The notes beneath the pieces are model-generated. The model did not search any database. It saw nothing but the letters and a program-made list of their open reading frames with translations, and was not told the DNA's origin. This document shows positions 45,048 to 53,705 of a DNA stretch of 64,000 bases, one piece after another. The stretch is from Hohaiivirga sp031546825 (GTDB taxonomy: Bacteria > Pseudomonadota > Alphaproteobacteria > Rhizobiales > Beijerinckiaceae), in contig JAVBJU010000001.1 of NCBI GenBank assembly GCA_031546825.1, positions 65,116 through 129,115 of the forward strand, read 5' to 3'. The translations under genes were made by a program, and so were the position numbers. Each line of letters starts with the position of its first letter. Position 1 is the first letter of the stretch.

Positions 45048-46456
45048 TCATGCCGCAGCCCCCTGTTAAAAACGGCGATGTCATTGACGATTTCGTGGTG
45101 AATGACCTCGTTTACAGCCGGGGCATGGCGCATCTGTGGAGCGTAACGCATCCCGATATCGATATCCCGCTGCTGATGAAAGTACCGATGATCGGCGAGG
45201 GTGATGATCCAGCATCCATTGTCGGTTTCGAAATGGAGCAAATGATCATGCCGCGCCTCGTTGGCCCGCATGTCCCGCGCTTCTTCGCTAACGGCGACTT
45301 CTCGGTCTTGCCTTATATCGTCATGGAATGGGTTCAAGGCCCTACGCTGTTTCCGCTGCTCGAGGAATTGCCGCTTGCGCCGGACAAGGTCATCGATATC
45401 GGCATTAAAATTGCGGTGGCGCTCGATGCCTTGCACCGCCAGAATGTGGTGCATCTCGATGTGAAGCCCTCCAACGTGCTCCTGCGCGCCACGGGCGAAG
45501 CTGTGCTGATTGATTATGGCCTCGCCCATCACAACGGCCTTCCCGACCTGATGCAGGAGCAGTTTCATCTGCCCTATGGCACAGCGCCTTATATGGCACC
45601 GGAACAACTCATCGGCATCCGCTCCGATCACCGCTCCGATCTGTTTGCGCTTGGCGTCCTGATGTATTTTTTTGCCACTGGAGTGCGCCCGTTTGGCAAC
45701 CCGGAACGGCTCAAAACCATGAAGCGCCGCCTGTGGCGCGACCCGATACCGCCGCGCGCACTGAACATTGCAATTTCCGAGGCGTTGCAGGAAGTCATTC
45801 TGCATTGCCTCGAAGTGGACCCGGCATCACGCTATCCCGCAGCCGCCCAGGTGGCGTTTGACCTGCGCAATCTGTCGGAAGTCACCCTCACCGCCCGCGC
45901 CCGCAAGATGGAACAGGATAATTGGGGTGAAGCACTTTACCGACGCTTCCACCCGGTGCCGATCAAACCCATGCGGGGCAATACGACGGAAACGCAACGC
46001 GCCGACGCACCCATCATCGTGGCGGCCATTGACCTGCGGGATGACTCGCGCGATCTCGCCGAATCCCTGCGCCGCTCCGTCACCCGCATCCGCAACAGCC
46101 TGCCGGACGCGCGCATCGCCTGTATCAATGTTCTGAAGATCAATCGCCTCGCCCTCGACACCGCCCTCGACGAGAGCGGTCGCAACAAACACGTGATGAG
46201 GCTTGCGGAATTGCGGGCCTGGGCCGAGCCGCTGCACGCGGAAGAAGGCGGCATCACCTTCCATGTTCTGGAAGCGATCTCACCGGCTGAGGCGATTCTC
46301 ACCTATGCCCGCACCAATTATGTCGACCACATCGTCATGGGTGCGCGCGCCGAATCAACAATACGTTCCATGCTCGGCAGTGTGTCCGGTGCGGTGGCCG
46401 CCCACGCCCCCTGCTCGGTAACAGTGGTTCGCAATCGCACGCGCCGGGAAGAATAA
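45044..46456 (+). CDS. Serine/threonine protein kinase fused to a universal stress protein domain
   Basis: 470 residues. Kinase part about 10-285: a degenerate glycine loop (YSRGMAHLW), a likely Lys in LLMKVPMIG, catalytic loop HLDVKPSNVLL, DYGLAH in place of DFG, and YMAPEQL. Residues about 320-470 form a UspA fold (PIIVAAIDLRDDSRDLAESL ... VDHIVMGARAES ... APCSVTVVR). It is coupled to the phosphoesterase by a 4-bp overlap. The Usp part may sense ATP or stress. Soluble; no membrane segment. Confidence 0.9.
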   Translation: MIMPQPPVKNGDVIDDFVVNDLVYSRGMAHLWSVTHPDIDIPLLMKVPMIGEGDDPASIVGFEMEQMIMPRLVGPHVPRFFANGDFSVLPYIVMEWVQGPTLFPLLEELPLAPDKVIDIGIKIAVALDALHRQNVVHLDVKPSNVLLRATGEAVLIDYGLAHHNGLPDLMQEQFHLPYGTAPYMAPEQLIGIRSDHRSDLFALGVLMYFFATGVRPFGNPERLKTMKRRLWRDPIPPRALNIAISEALQEVILHCLEVDPASRYPAAAQVAFDLRNLSEVTLTARARKMEQDNWGEALYRRFHPVPIKPMRGNTTETQRADAPIIVAAIDLRDDSRDLAESLRRSVTRIRNSLPDARIACINVLKINRLALDTALDESGRNKHVMRLAELRAWAEPLHAEEGGITFHVLEAISPAEAILTYARTNYVDHIVMGARAESTIRSMLGSVSGAVAAHAPCSVTVVRNRTRREE

Positions 46457-46497
46457 TAAAAAACACCGCTCACCCGGACTTTTGCCGGATGAGCGGT
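46457..46497 (-). terminator. Terminator for the minus-strand gene at 46528
   Basis: CACCGCTCATCCGG / CCGGGTGAGCGGTG stem (14 bp, one wobble) with a 6-base loop, followed on the minus strand by TTTTTTATT. It directly abuts the kinase stop on the other strand. Confidence 0.88.
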
Positions 46498-46527
46498 GCC
46501 AAAATCAAAAGCAGCTAGCTTTGGATA

Positions 46528-47016
46528 TTAGCCGCCAGCCTTGAGGCTGCTGTTGCAGAGGCTGTAGTAACCGCCGCCCTTCTGGATCCACTTGAGGCCG
46601 TTCAGCGCATTCTTGGCCTTGGCTTCGTTATAAGCGTCGAGGCAGGTGTGCATCCGGGCCTTGCCAGCGGTTTCCGTGGCGTACTTCGACGACACGGCGC
46701 GGGGGAAGGTCATGCCAGCGGGAGCGGCCATGGTCGGAGCTGCTGGCTCCTTGACGGTTTCCTTCACGGCGGCGGCAGCGGGCTTTGCTGCGGCGGCAGG
46801 AGCCGCTGCGGCACCGGCGGCGGCATCGGAACCGCATTCCTTGGCGCGGAAGTCATTCCACTTCATGCCAGCGAGCGAACCAGCCGACTGGGCGGCCTTA
46901 TACTTGACGCTGCATTCCTGCATGGTCAGGGCGTGCGCGGGCTGCGCCTGTCCGGCCAGAAGGATTGCAGAAAAAGCGAGCGCGGCGGCCCCCGCGAAAG
47001 TCACATGTTTTGCCAT
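46528..47016 (-). CDS. Secreted protein with two related Cys-containing repeats
   Basis: 162 residues. A signal peptide precedes LTMQECSVKYKAAQ. An Ala/Pro/Lys-rich linker joins two similar segments: ECSVKYKAAQ...GMKWNDFRAKEC and TCLDAYNEAK...GLKWIQKGGGYYSLC, each about 25-30 residues with a Cys at both ends, suggesting one disulfide per repeat. The pattern recalls PsiF-like repeats. Function unknown; periplasmic. Confidence 0.78.
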   Translation of the reverse strand: MAKHVTFAGAAALAFSAILLAGQAQPAHALTMQECSVKYKAAQSAGSLAGMKWNDFRAKECGSDAAAGAAAAPAAAAKPAAAAVKETVKEPAAPTMAAPAGMTFPRAVSSKYATETAGKARMHTCLDAYNEAKAKNALNGLKWIQKGGGYYSLCNSSLKAGG

Positions 47017-47290
47017 CGGGTTAATCCTCTTTTACTGGTCGCAAATGACCAAACGCGCGACCGGAAGGTGAAGCCAAACGACCTCGATTCTATCTCCGAA
47101 TAACGCTTCCCATAGAATAGTGTTCCGACCGGACTGCTACAATAGGCGGACCGAACTCAGCAACCTTATTTTTCCACTCGTGCGGCCATCCGCTCGAAAG
47201 ACATTGCGAAACCAGAGAAACAGGCGCAATTTGCTGGCTCGATTCGAACGCAGGTCACGGCTCTACCACAGGCCTCTTCCAGGCAAACCA

Positions 47291-48418
47291 ATGAATAAGC
47301 AAAAACTGGAACAACACGCCACGCGCATGGCTTTTCTGATTGCCGGGTTGGCGACGGCGGCATGGGCTCCGCTGGTCCCCTATGCCCAGACGCGGATCGG
47401 CATTGAAGAAGGCACGCTCGGCCTGCTGCTCCTGTGCCTCGGTGCGGGCTCGATCATCGCCATGCCTGCGGCGGGCATTGCAGCGGCCCGCTATGGCTGC
47501 CGCAAGCTCATTATAATGGCAACAATCGTGTTGTGCGTCGCCCTGCCTTGGCTGGCGGTTTCCTCCTCTCTTCTGGGCATGGCGCTCGGCTTGCTGATCT
47601 TCGGCGCGGCCATCGGCACCATTGATGTGGTCATCAATCTCCAGGCCATTCTCGTGGAAAAGCAGGCGGGCCGCATGATGATGTCCGGCTTCCATGGATT
47701 GTTCAGCCTCGGCGGTGTGGTGGGCGCGGCGGGCGTGAGCCTGGCGCTCAGCTTGGGATTGTCGCCACTCGGGGCAACGCTCATTGCCTGTGCCGTCATG
47801 CTGGCCCTGCTCATCGCGCTTGGCCGCCATCTGCTGGCACACGGCTCCGAGCAGCGTGGGCCGATTTTTGTGATGCCGCACGGCCTCATTTTCCTCGTCG
47901 GCCTGATGTGCTTCATCTGCTTTCTGGCGGAAGGCGCGATGCTTGATTGGAGCGCGGTGTTCCTCACCACGGTGCGCGGAGTTGACCCGGCCACCGCCGG
48001 TCTCGGCTATGCCGCCTTCGCCACCACCATGACCATTGGCCGTCTCACGGGGGACACCATCGTGCGCGTTCTCGGCGGCACTACGGTCATTATTGCCGGG
48101 AGCATCTGCGCGGCCACAGGCCTGATTGCTGCAGTCGTTTTACCCAACCCGGCCATGGCCTTCATCGGCTTCGCCCTGATCGGCATCGGTGCATCGAACA
48201 TTGTGCCCGTGCTCTATTCCGCCGCTGGGCGCCAGCACGCTATGCCGCCGCATCTGGCCATCGCCGCCGTCACCATGCTTGGCTATTCAGGCATCTTGTC
48301 AGGCCCCGCGCTAATCGGCTTTGTTGCCCACGCCGCCAGCCTGCCGATCGCATTTCTCGGCATTGCGATGCTGATGCTGCTGCTCGGGGCGTGTGGGCGC
48401 ATGATACGCACGAATTAG
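47291..48418 (+). CDS. MFS transporter
   Basis: 375 residues, twelve hydrophobic segments. Typical MFS loops: PYAQTRIGIEEGTLGLLLL in the first periplasmic part, AARYGCRKLI between helices 2 and 3, and TMTIGRLTGDTIVRVLGG between 8 and 9. It resembles the YfcJ/YbjJ-like sugar/drug subgroup; the substrate is not deducible. The open frame extends upstream to 47120 but is Arg-rich and not membrane-like; ATG 47291 is used. Divergent from the secreted repeat protein. Confidence 0.88.
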   Translation: MNKQKLEQHATRMAFLIAGLATAAWAPLVPYAQTRIGIEEGTLGLLLLCLGAGSIIAMPAAGIAAARYGCRKLIIMATIVLCVALPWLAVSSSLLGMALGLLIFGAAIGTIDVVINLQAILVEKQAGRMMMSGFHGLFSLGGVVGAAGVSLALSLGLSPLGATLIACAVMLALLIALGRHLLAHGSEQRGPIFVMPHGLIFLVGLMCFICFLAEGAMLDWSAVFLTTVRGVDPATAGLGYAAFATTMTIGRLTGDTIVRVLGGTTVIIAGSICAATGLIAAVVLPNPAMAFIGFALIGIGASNIVPVLYSAAGRQHAMPPHLAIAAVTMLGYSGILSGPALIGFVAHAASLPIAFLGIAMLMLLLGACGRMIRTN

Positions 48419-48433
48419 CATTTACATGCGCGC

Positions 48434-48925
48434 TCAGGTCTCCATGTCCCCACTCCAAAGCGGAGACGGTGTCGGCGCTAAACGCTGGCGGATCTGCTGA
48501 CTCAAAGCATCGCGGACCTGACGATAGGCGTCCATTTCGCGTTCATAATTGCCCTGAACGGCGGTGGGGTCAAAGGTCGGCCAGTATTCCACCATTGCTG
48601 GAGAAGAGCGCATGAGATCAAGCACTACGTGCTGCGCTTCCGGTGACAAAGTGACGATGAGGTCGAAATTCATCCCTTCGACATCGCGTAAATCGGCAAT
48701 CGTGCGCGACGGATGCCCGCCCCTCTCAATGCCAACCTCTCGCAGCACCGCCGCCGCAAACGGGTCGATGCCACTGCCCTCTTTGATCCCTGCCGATTGC
48801 ACATAGATGCTCTGACCGATGATCTGCTTGGCCAGCGCTTCGGCAAGCTGTGAGCGAATCTGATTGTACTTGCAGACGAACAGGACAGATCGGACGACTG
48901 AAGCAGGGCGCGTGCTGTCGCTCAT
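48434..48925 (-). CDS. Low-molecular-weight protein-tyrosine phosphatase family protein
   Basis: 163 residues. The P-loop CKYNQIRS fits Cx5R(S/T) (Cys18, Arg24), and a late YWPTFDPTA supplies the Asp-Pro general acid. The family covers tyrosine phosphatases and thioredoxin-type arsenate reductases; neighbours give no arsenic context. The start overlaps the UPF0262 stop by 4 bp. Confidence 0.87.
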   Translation of the reverse strand: MSDSTRPASVVRSVLFVCKYNQIRSQLAEALAKQIIGQSIYVQSAGIKEGSGIDPFAAAVLREVGIERGGHPSRTIADLRDVEGMNFDLIVTLSPEAQHVVLDLMRSSPAMVEYWPTFDPTAVQGNYEREMDAYRQVRDALSQQIRQRLAPTPSPLWSGDMET

Positions 48926-49413
48926 GCCTCATTTCCCTTCCAATAGAGGGAGAAAACCAGCGTAAACAGTCGGCGCGCGGTGTCAAAATCCACGTCGAAC
49001 TTACCGTCGAGCCGCTGCAGCAAGATCTCTGCCGCCTCGTTGTGCAACCCGCGTCGCCCCATATCGATCGCCTCAACCCGTGAGAGCGAACCGCTCTTCA
49101 CCGCCTGCTCATAGGTTTCGCATAGCAGCGTGTAATCGCGGATTACCCGGCGGAAGGGCGAAAGCGACAGGTGGTGGGACACAATCGGCGTTCTCGCGTC
49201 GTCATAGACAGCAAAGCTGAGCCGCCCGTTATTGATGCCCACGCACAGAGTATAGGGGCCACCGTCATAGCCGCATACCGTGAAGGTATTGTCGGCCAGC
49301 AGGTCGGAAATGGCGGTCAGCCGCTCGCTTTCCTGCTCTGGCTTGACCGAACCAGAGGCGGGCGCATCGAGTGTCACCTCGACCAGGCGTTCCTTGACGG
49401 CTTTGCGGGGCAT
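48922..49413 (-). CDS. UPF0262 family protein
   Basis: 163 residues, the normal length. Characteristic segments: RLTAISDLLADNTF, GPYTLCVGINNGRLSFAVYD, SPFRRVIRDYTLLCETYEQA, EAIDMGRRGLHNEAAEILLQ. Alphaproteobacterial, function unknown; nearly always between hisD and a phosphatase-like gene, as here. Confidence 0.93.
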   Translation of the reverse strand: MPRKAVKERLVEVTLDAPASGSVKPEQESERLTAISDLLADNTFTVCGYDGGPYTLCVGINNGRLSFAVYDDARTPIVSHHLSLSPFRRVIRDYTLLCETYEQAVKSGSLSRVEAIDMGRRGLHNEAAEILLQRLDGKFDVDFDTARRLFTLVFSLYWKGNEA

Positions 49414-49505
49414 CGGCTCTCCCTGTCATTGCGCCGCGGCAATCGCGGGCGGCATCCCATGTTAAGCCCTTTTTCCGCAAGCAAACAAGTTTCATGGCAC
49501 CCGTT

Positions 49506-50795
49506 TCAGTTGAGACGTATGGCCACTGAGCGGGCATGGGCATCAAGCCCCTCGGCCTTTCCAAGCGTCACAGCTGCCGGGCCAATCGCGGCAAGCGCGG
49601 CACTGTCACATTTAAGAATGGACGTGCGCTTCATGAAATCAAGCACACCGAGCCCCGAGGAGAACCGCGCTGAGCGAGCGGTGGGCAGCACGTGGTTTGG
49701 CCCGCCAACGTAATCACCAACCGCTTCCGGCGTGTGACTGCCAATAAAAATCGCACCGGCATTGCGCGCGCGGGCCGCCAGCGCATCGGCGTCGCGGCAC
49801 TCGATTTCGAGATGCTCTGGCGCGATGCGGTCAGAAAGGGCTATGGCATCGGCAATCTTTGCGACCTTGATGATGACGCCGTAATCCCGCCAGCTTGTTC
49901 GGGCGATTTTTTCGCGCGGCAAGGTTTTCAGATGGCTCTCAACCGCCACCTCAACCGCATCGGCCAGCTCGGCGCTATCAGTGATGAGGATGGATTGCGC
50001 GGCGGTGTCGTGCTCGGCCTGGGCGAGAAGATCAATGGCCACCCAATCCGGATTGGCATCTCCATCAGCGATAATCAGCACCTCGGATGGCCCGGCAATC
50101 ATGTCGATGCCCACCTGGCCGAACACCCGCCTTTTCGCCGCAGCCACATAAGCATTGCCCGGCCCAACAATTTTGGCAACCGGCGCGATTGTCTCGGTGC
50201 CGTAGGCCAGTGCCGCCACGGCTTGCGCACCACCAATACGATAGATTTCAGAAACCCCGGCCAGCCGCGCCGCGGCCAGCACCAGCGGGTTCATTTCGCC
50301 GCGCGGTGTCGGCACCACCATCACCACGCGCTCCACCCCTGCAACCCGCGCCGGCACCGCGTTCATCAGCACCGATGACGGATAGCTTGCTGTACCGCCC
50401 GGCACGTAAAGCCCGACGGATTCCAACGCCGTCCAGCGCCAGCCAGAGGTGACGCCGAGCGCGTCGGTCGCGAGGTAATTCTGCGGCAATTGTTGCCGGT
50501 GATAGCTTTCAATGCGGTCATGGGCGAGTTTGAGGGCTGCGAGCTCTTCGGCCCCGCACGCCGCGACGGCAGCATCAATCTCGGCAGCAGTTACCGCCAT
50601 GCCGCAAGCGGAAAGGTCAAGGGCATCAAAGCGCGCGGTGTACTCAAACAACGCTGCATCGCCCTTTTCCACCACGTCAGTAATGATCGCGCGGACGATG
50701 GCATCCACATCTTCGGAAACCTCGCGCTTCATGCCGAGGACGTCCTGGAAGCGCTGCTCGAAATCGGGCGCGGTGGCGGAAAGGCGCTGAACCAT
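49506..50795 (-). CDS. hisD: Histidinol dehydrogenase
   Basis: 429 residues. It catalyses the last two steps of histidine synthesis, histidinol to histidine, with NAD and zinc. Signatures: GLYVPGGTASYPSSVLMNAVPA, IYRIGGAQAVAALAYGT, VGPGNAYVAAAKR and IAPEHLEIE, and the zinc-binding AEHDTAAQS region. Complete and undamaged. Same strand as UPF0262, 92 bp apart. Confidence 0.97.
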   Translation of the reverse strand: MVQRLSATAPDFEQRFQDVLGMKREVSEDVDAIVRAIITDVVEKGDAALFEYTARFDALDLSACGMAVTAAEIDAAVAACGAEELAALKLAHDRIESYHRQQLPQNYLATDALGVTSGWRWTALESVGLYVPGGTASYPSSVLMNAVPARVAGVERVVMVVPTPRGEMNPLVLAAARLAGVSEIYRIGGAQAVAALAYGTETIAPVAKIVGPGNAYVAAAKRRVFGQVGIDMIAGPSEVLIIADGDANPDWVAIDLLAQAEHDTAAQSILITDSAELADAVEVAVESHLKTLPREKIARTSWRDYGVIIKVAKIADAIALSDRIAPEHLEIECRDADALAARARNAGAIFIGSHTPEAVGDYVGGPNHVLPTARSARFSSGLGVLDFMKRTSILKCDSAALAAIGPAAVTLGKAEGLDAHARSVAIRLN

Positions 50796-50887
50796 GTGTA
50801 TTCCCTAGACCTTCAAGTTCCGGTGTCTGCTGATACCGCGGCAGACATTCCCATGGGGTTATCTGTGGCAGCAGAAAGCCGCCCGGA

Positions 50888-51313
50888 TCAAGCGGAATGT
50901 TCCGGCAAGACCTCCGCTTCCGGGATGTGAGCAATATCCTTCATCTGCATCTCGATGCATTCCAGATCGATCTCGATGGCGCGGTCGTCGGAAAACAGCA
51001 GCGACACCGTGCCGGAAGGCGCATCTCCCGGTCGGAATAACATGGCCATCAGCGTGAGTGGCTCGTCTAACGCTGAACGATCTATGCCACGCGAACGCAC
51101 CGTGACAACCCGCTCGAAATGCACACCCGTGAGGCGCTGGCGCGACGGTGCGGCGCTTTCCCCATCCCAATCGATTCGCCGGATGGTGAAGGCAAATTTC
51201 CGCTCTTTCGGCAGATAGGCTATCTCACCGGTGCGGATTACACCATCATGCAAATGGGCCGAAACCACCTCGAGATCATTGGCATCAAGTGCGAGCAACT
51301 TCAGCTTTTCCAT
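50888..51313 (-). CDS. DUF2948 family protein
   Basis: 141 residues. It starts MEKLKLLALDANDLEVVSAH, with the family features GEIAYLPKERKFAFTIRRID and a late acidic stretch (IEIDLECIEMQMKDIA). Alphaproteobacterial family of unknown function found between murA and hisD, as here. The open frame reaches 51352, but the family start is at 51313. Confidence 0.87.
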   Translation of the reverse strand: MEKLKLLALDANDLEVVSAHLHDGVIRTGEIAYLPKERKFAFTIRRIDWDGESAAPSRQRLTGVHFERVVTVRSRGIDRSALDEPLTLMAMLFRPGDAPSGTVSLLFSDDRAIEIDLECIEMQMKDIAHIPEAEVLPEHSA

Positions 51314-51488
51314 GGATTTTGGCACTTCCCCGTCATATATCGGATATGGCATTTTTACCGATTCGGCATCGCACTGAACATTATTATCGGCGTTCAGGAT
51401 TCGTTTAGCGGATTTCGTGTAGGGTTTGCCAGAATGAAAACATTCAAGCCGGGAGAATCACCGGCGCGATTCACCAGGGGAGCAATCC

Positions 51489-51797
51489 GTGAAAAAAGTA
51501 TTTCTTGCCATGACCGCCGCTGTCATGCTCGTCGCCAGCCCAGCCGTTGCCCAGTATTACCAGGGCGGCCGCGCACCGCAATATGACGATCGCGGCCATG
51601 ATGGCCCGCGCCGGGGTTATGACGCCGCTCGCCGCGGTTACGATGACCACCGGGGTCGTGATGACCGTCGCGGCCACCGCCCGCGCATGTGCGTCACCAG
51701 CCGTGGCGATTGCCCCGCTCCCGGTTATTACAATCCCGGCCAGTCATGCCGTTGCAACCTCCCCGGCTTCGGCGCGAAGCGCGGCAACGTGCAGTAA
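51489..51797 (+). CDS. Small secreted Arg/Gly/Tyr-rich protein
   Basis: 102 residues from a GTG with CCAGGGGAGC before it. A signal peptide (KKVFLAMTAAVMLVASPAVA) leads to a low-complexity basic region with repeated RRGYD, DDHRGRDDRR and a C-terminal domain with three Cys (MCVTSRGDCPAPGYYNPGQS). Periplasmic; no known function. It is inserted on the opposite strand in an otherwise conserved murA-hisD neighbourhood. Confidence 0.8.
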   Translation: MKKVFLAMTAAVMLVASPAVAQYYQGGRAPQYDDRGHDGPRRGYDAARRGYDDHRGRDDRRGHRPRMCVTSRGDCPAPGYYNPGQSCRCNLPGFGAKRGNVQ

Positions 51798-51823
51798 TAG
51801 CAGCTTGAAAAAGCATTCTTGTG

Positions 51824-51850
51824 AAAGGCCGGACCCGTTCCGGCCTTTTG
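51824..51850 (+). terminator. Terminator after the small secreted gene
   Basis: AAAGGCCGGA / TCCGGCCTTT, 10-bp perfect stem with CCCGT loop, then TTG; it may also stop murA transcripts poorly, since it lies past the murA end. Confidence 0.8.
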
Positions 51851-51894
51851 CTTATCTGATATCGATGGCGTCCGAACCGGACGCCATCACACTC

Positions 51895-53184
51895 TTATCC
51901 CCTCACCCGCTCAATCTGCGCGCCGCACCGGCTGAGTTTGGCTTCCAAAGCCTCAAAGCCACGGTCGAGATGGTAGACACGGTTGATGGTGGTTTCGTTT
52001 TCAGCGGCAAGCCCGGCGATCACCAGCGAGACGGAGGCGCGCAAATCGGTCGCCATAACCGGCGCACCTTTCAGGCGCTCCACACCTTCCACATGGGCAC
52101 AATCGCCTTCAAGATGGATATGCGCGCCAAGCCGCACCAGTTCCTGCACGTGCATGAAGCGGTTTTCGAAAATCGTCTCACAAATGGTCGAGCGACCCTT
52201 GGCCCGGGTCATCAATGCCATGAACTGTGCTTGCAGGTCGGTCGGGAAGCCGGGGAACGGGTCGGTGGTGACATTGACCGGCAGAATATCGCCGCCATCG
52301 CGCCGCACGCGGATGCCGCCGTTTTCAACGGTAATTTCGCAGCCGGTCTGGACCAGCACGTCAAGCGCGTTCTGCAATAGATCGGCGCGGGTATTTTCCA
52401 GCAACACATCACCGCCGGTCATCGCGACCGCCATGGCATAGGTGCCTGTCTCGATGCGGTCAGGCAGAACCCGATGGGTTGCGCCATGCAGGCTGGTTGC
52501 GCCCTGCACCCGGATGGTTCCCGTACCGGCGCCTTCGATATTGACACCCATCTTGATAAGGCATTCGGCGAGATCGGTGATTTCCGGCTCGCGCGCCGCA
52601 TTTTCAATGAGGGTTTCACCGCGGGCCAAGGCCGCCGCCATCAGCGCAACATGGGTGCCGCCAACAGTGACTTTCGAAAAATTGATGCGTTCACCGCGCA
52701 GGCCTTTTGGCGCTTTGGCGACCACATAGCCGCCATCGACCTCAATCTCGGCCCCAAGCCGTTCAAGAGCCATCAGCAACAGATCAACGGGGCGTGTGCC
52801 GATGGCACAGCCGCCCGGCATGGAAATCCGCGCTTCGCCAAAACGGGCCAAAACCGGGGCAATCGCCCAGAAGCTGGCGCGCATGGTGGAAACCAACTCG
52901 TAAGGCGCAAAGGTATCAACCACATTTTTGGCATTCAGCCGAATGGTCTGACCATCTTCGGCACTCTGGCCAAGGCGCTTACCGGCAATCGAGTGATCAA
53001 CGCCGAAATTGGAGAGGATGCGCAACAGCGAAGCCACGTCAGCCAGACGCGGCACATTGGCGAGTTCCAGCGTCTCCTCGGTGAGTAGACAGGCAATCAT
53101 CAGCGGCAGGGCCGCATTCTTTGCTCCGGAAATCGGAATAACGCCATTGAGCGGAGCGCCGCCCCGGATAACAATACGATCCAT
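51895..53184 (-). CDS. murA: UDP-N-acetylglucosamine 1-carboxyvinyltransferase
   Basis: 429 residues. First committed step of peptidoglycan synthesis: enolpyruvyl transfer from PEP to UDP-GlcNAc. Signatures: GGAPLNGVIPISGAKNAALP, MRASFWAIAPVLARFGEARI, PGGCAIGTRPVDLLL with the active-site Cys, and DPFPGFPTDLQAQFMAL. ATG 53184 rather than the open extension to 53247. Complete. Confidence 0.97.
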   Translation of the reverse strand: MDRIVIRGGAPLNGVIPISGAKNAALPLMIACLLTEETLELANVPRLADVASLLRILSNFGVDHSIAGKRLGQSAEDGQTIRLNAKNVVDTFAPYELVSTMRASFWAIAPVLARFGEARISMPGGCAIGTRPVDLLLMALERLGAEIEVDGGYVVAKAPKGLRGERINFSKVTVGGTHVALMAAALARGETLIENAAREPEITDLAECLIKMGVNIEGAGTGTIRVQGATSLHGATHRVLPDRIETGTYAMAVAMTGGDVLLENTRADLLQNALDVLVQTGCEITVENGGIRVRRDGGDILPVNVTTDPFPGFPTDLQAQFMALMTRAKGRSTICETIFENRFMHVQELVRLGAHIHLEGDCAHVEGVERLKGAPVMATDLRASVSLVIAGLAAENETTINRVYHLDRGFEALEAKLSRCGAQIERVRG

Positions 53185-53370
53185 TCGATCCTCTTCACAC
53201 GGGCCGCTTACGCGAAAACCGTTTTTCTGTGCAGCCAGACGCGGCAAGCAGCGCGGACATGCGGTAATCTTTCAGGCTGCTTTAAGGCAAAATCGTTGAC
53301 GATGCGTGAGCCCGAACGATTATCCTGAAAAAATGCAGAAGGCATCAATGCTTTCTGCTGAAAACGCGCC

Positions 53371-53523
53371 TCACGACTTGGGCGCTTCGTCTTTCATTGG
53401 CTCTTTACCGTCTGCACTCGGCTTCGGATCATCATCCGCAACCTTGCGCTCGCGCGCATGCGCCTTACGCCGTTTCAAATTCTCGCGTAATGCCGCCTTG
53501 AGGCGGTCCGCCTTGTTGTTCAT
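53371..53523 (-). CDS. Small conserved Lys/Arg-rich protein
   Basis: 50 residues, starting MNNKADRLKAALRENLKRRK, a charged amphipathic helix, then an acidic/Pro tail. ATG 53523 follows GCGGGTGAG. This short ORF resembles one often found upstream of murA in alphaproteobacteria. Function unknown. Confidence 0.7.
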   Translation of the reverse strand: MNNKADRLKAALRENLKRRKAHARERKVADDDPKPSADGKEPMKDEAPKS

Positions 53524-53606
53524 CTCACCCGCTGCATATATTCTCACTATCGTTTCGCATATCAGATTCCGGCGCGATGCAAAACCGCCAACCGACGGCA
53601 AAGCGA

Positions 53607-53626
53607 TTTCCGCTTCGAAGCGGAAA
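53607..53626. promoter_or_regulatory. 20-bp palindrome before the HPr-EI gene (operator candidate)
   Basis: TTTCCGCTTCGAAGCGGAAA, a perfect palindrome, centred about 90 bp upstream of the HPr-EI start. A one-mismatch copy stands about 92 bp upstream of the first gene of the DUF4310/dga cluster (63520-63539). A second, unrelated palindrome TCCGCAGCGCTGCGGA lies at 53644-53659 just before a possible -10 box. Confidence 0.65.
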
Positions 53627-53705
53627 AATAACCTGCTCCACTGTCCGCAGCGCTGCGGATAGGGGTAAAATACTCACCTGCACAAGAATTTTAGGAGGCT
53701 TTGCA

